Positions 59,485 to 64,000 of a DNA stretch of 64,000 nucleotides are shown here, piece by piece; position 1 is the first letter of the stretch, and every line of letters begins with the position of its first letter. The stretch is from Turnera subulata. Lineage: Eukaryota > Streptophyta > Magnoliopsida > Malpighiales > Passifloraceae. A program made the position numbers and the translations under genes. Location: the NCBI GenBank assembly GCA_028386065.3, contig JAKUCV010003327.1, positions 1 through 64,000 on the forward strand. The letters are read 5' to 3'. The notes beneath the pieces are model-generated. The model was given only the letters and a program-made list of their open reading frames with translations, ran no database searches and was not told the origin of the DNA.

Positions 59485-60868
59485 TTTGGCGGGCTGTTTG
59501 TAAAGTTTGGCCGACAGTCCGTAACTCTATCTCTTGGTTCGTGGGTAATGGCAGAACTGTGAGATTTTGGAAGGATAGATGGTTTGATGTGGAAGGGTGT
59601 ATTTTAGACTATGCCGTGGCCTCGGTTCCTCTCGGGCTGCAGGATGAAAGTCTTGTTGAATATGTCGACGATTCGAATCTTCGGGATTGGGGTAGGTTCC
59701 AAGGTTTCATCCCAGATTTTCTAGCTCGTCACATCTGGGCTCAGATCCCGCCCGCTGCACACCGTGGCGAGGATAGGATTAAATGGGCTCACGAGAACAG
59801 AGGTCATTTCTCTGTGAAGTCGGCGTATGGGAGTTTAGATCAGCACTCATGGAACCCAGCTGAAAAAGTTTGGAAGGCCATTTGGGCGTGGAAGGGGCCA
59901 CTAAGGGTGTGTTCTTTCCTATGGCTAGTTTGCCACGACAGGCTTTTAACCAATAAGATGAGACACACGCGTAATATGACATCCTCTCCTCTTTGTCCTC
60001 GATGCTTTGCTGCTCCGGAGTCCTCTCTTCATGTTCTCCGGGACTGTGGTTTTGCGAGGGATGTGTGGGTTAGTCTTGGTTTAACTCTCTCCCCAAGTTT
60101 CTTCTCCGAGACTAACCTCTGCAGTTGGCTGCGGACTAATATTGAGGTGTCGGGCCCATTGACGGACGGTATATCATGGAAATTGATCTTTGGTATCTGC
60201 TGCTGGAAACTGTGGCTATGGAAGAACTCCCATGTCTTTGAGGACGGGAAGGATATCCCTCACAACCCAGGCCGGTTAGTTTTAGCGTATTCTAAGGAGG
60301 TGGCGGCCTCATCTGCTATCCTGCAGAATACTCTATACCCATGCCCTGCTAGGGAGGTAGGAAAGGTGAAAACTGGAGGCCACCACCAAGAGGGCTGGTG
60401 AAGGTAAATGTGGATGGGGCTGCAGGCTTGACTGACGGTTCTGCAGCTGCGGGTGGACTAATTAGGGACTACCTTGGGAACTGGCTTTCTGGGTTTTCCT
60501 TGAATTTGGGCATCTGTTCACCATTTAAGGCGGAACTGTTTGCTATCCTCGAAGGATTGAAGGTAGCTTGGTCTTTGAACTACTCATCTATTCTGGTTGA
60601 GTCTGATTGTTTGGTGGCTGTTAATTGGATTAATGAAGAGTTGGATGAGGATGTTGTCTTGGACAATATAATTTGGGAGATTAAATCCCTCTTGAAGAGG
60701 CATTGGGATGTCTCTATTTCCTTTGTCCATAGAGAGGCTAACAGATGTGCTGATTCTTTGGCAGATTTGGCCTTTCAATGTAGGTTAGGCATGACTATTT
60801 TCCAGGATCCCCCGGTGGGCATCCGAAATCTTTTGGTTGAAGATAGGGGTTTTATGGGCATACCCTGA
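59485..60868 (+). pseudogene. LINE ORF2 3' part: zf-RVT region and RNase H
   Basis: The zinc-binding part reads to 60401 in one frame and the RNase H part from 60398 to 60868 in another. The RNase H catalytic acids are visible (NVDGA, FKAELFAILEG, VESDC, HREAN...AD). No endonuclease or reverse-transcriptase core is present, so this is a dead 3' fragment. Plant L1 elements commonly carry such an RNase H at the end of ORF2. Confidence 0.85.
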
Positions 60869-60932
60869 CCCCGTTTGGACTTTGTATTTTGTATTTTGAT
60901 TTATAATATCATCCAGATTCAAAAAAAAAAAA
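59485..60932 (+). mobile_element. 5'-truncated L1-type LINE with poly(A) tail
   Basis: The insert is flanked by AACTCACAAGGCTAAAG (59468-59484 and 60933-60949) and ends in an A run (60921-60932), as expected of target-primed reverse transcription. Only the 3' end of ORF2 is present. There is a reverse-transcriptase C-terminal zinc-binding region (FSVKSAYGSL, KVWKAIWAWKGPLRVCSFLW, LCPRCFAAPESSLHVLRDCG), then an RNase H domain (VKVNVDGAAGLTDGSAAAGG, FKAELFAILEGL, VESDCLVAV, HREANRCADSLADLA). One frameshift near 60370 separates the two. The open frame that seems to start at 59412 begins in flanking DNA and runs into the LINE. Confidence 0.92.
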
Positions 60933-60949
60933 AACTCACAAGGCTAAAG

Positions 60950-61248
60950 ATATCCTCCTGGGGCAACTTCTATCAAATGCCCTCTTGCTGCAGATTGAAA
61001 AATTTTCAATCTTGCGCTAAGGGTGATTTACAACCTCAATCAGAAACAGCATGAAATTTTTTCATTTCTAACATACTCTTATCACTAGCACCGTTAAACA
61101 GAATCGTGAAAATTAATATTTCAAACTTCACAATCTATTGCATTAAACCCAAGATGCAAAACAATACATAAAATATGTGAGTCAACCATTTCTCGGCTAA
61201 TAGCCTGACAGCATTTCCTTTCTTACACATCTACGCTGCTCTCAAGTC
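60950..61248. other. 3' flank of the carbohydrate kinase gene
   Basis: No gene is seen. It probably includes the 3' untranslated region of the - strand kinase gene. Confidence 0.5.

Positions 61249-64000
<2,752 letters not shown>

Overview
The window is plant nuclear DNA, most likely from a core eudicot. The genes are split by many short-exon GT-AG introns, the spaces between genes are AT-rich, and more than half of the sequence is LTR retrotransposons, MITE-like inverted repeats, a Mutator-like element and a LINE. It is a draft assembly with two N gaps (22934-23184 and 52443-52594). The species cannot be fixed from the sequence alone.

Host genes. Three complete 14-exon MATE transporter genes lie in tandem on the + strand (14820-19552, 24520-28579, 29704-33692). 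They are of the plastid EDS5/DTX46-47 type. They are followed on the - strand by a four-exon plastid CRM-domain RNA-binding gene (34463-36364), with a divergent tRNA-Pro(CGG) 130 bp upstream (36495-36566). Next comes a Mei2-type C-terminal-RRM gene with an N-terminal PAM2 motif (38974-40673, -). At the right edge is the 3' part of an FGGY/xylulose-kinase-1-like gene (61249-64000, -, continuing out of the window). From memory of the Arabidopsis map, a MATE gene, a CRM gene and XK-1 are also near neighbours (At2g21340/At2g21350/At2g21370), and EDS5 is next to a second CRM gene (At4g39030/At4g39040). The gene order therefore looks like an old conserved block, here with local MATE amplification and a large transposon insertion.

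Mobile DNA. The left 13 kb holds a partial LTR nested in a long-LTR copy (1-2553), a complete 1.5-kb non-autonomous short-LTR element (3811-5357, TSD AGCGT) and a related 6.4-kb decayed Copia element (6809-13164, TSD AAATT). A 2.7-kb solo LTR (20914-23638, TSD CTTCA) separates MATE copies 1 and 2. The interval 43149-58951 is one solo LTR (TSD GCAGA) that received a Mutator-like element (44252-54516, 10-bp TSD). That element received a chromodomain Ty3/Gypsy (Tekay-like) element (45576-54186, TSD CGAAA). A further solo LTR (54642-57380, TSD AGTTA) sits in the same host LTR. A 5'-truncated LINE (59485-60932, 17-bp TSD) lies just beyond.

Most unusual signals. (1) Long arrays of 14-19-nt mini-palindromes occur in at least three different element sequences; the stems change but stay self-complementary while the centre is kept. 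(2) The 2.7-kb LTRs look like spliced first exons: TATA box, purine-rich or GC-rich leader, consensus splice donor, and a conserved 76-77-nt mini-exon. (3) A GC-rich leader module seems to be shared by Copia-type interiors and the Gypsy LTR.
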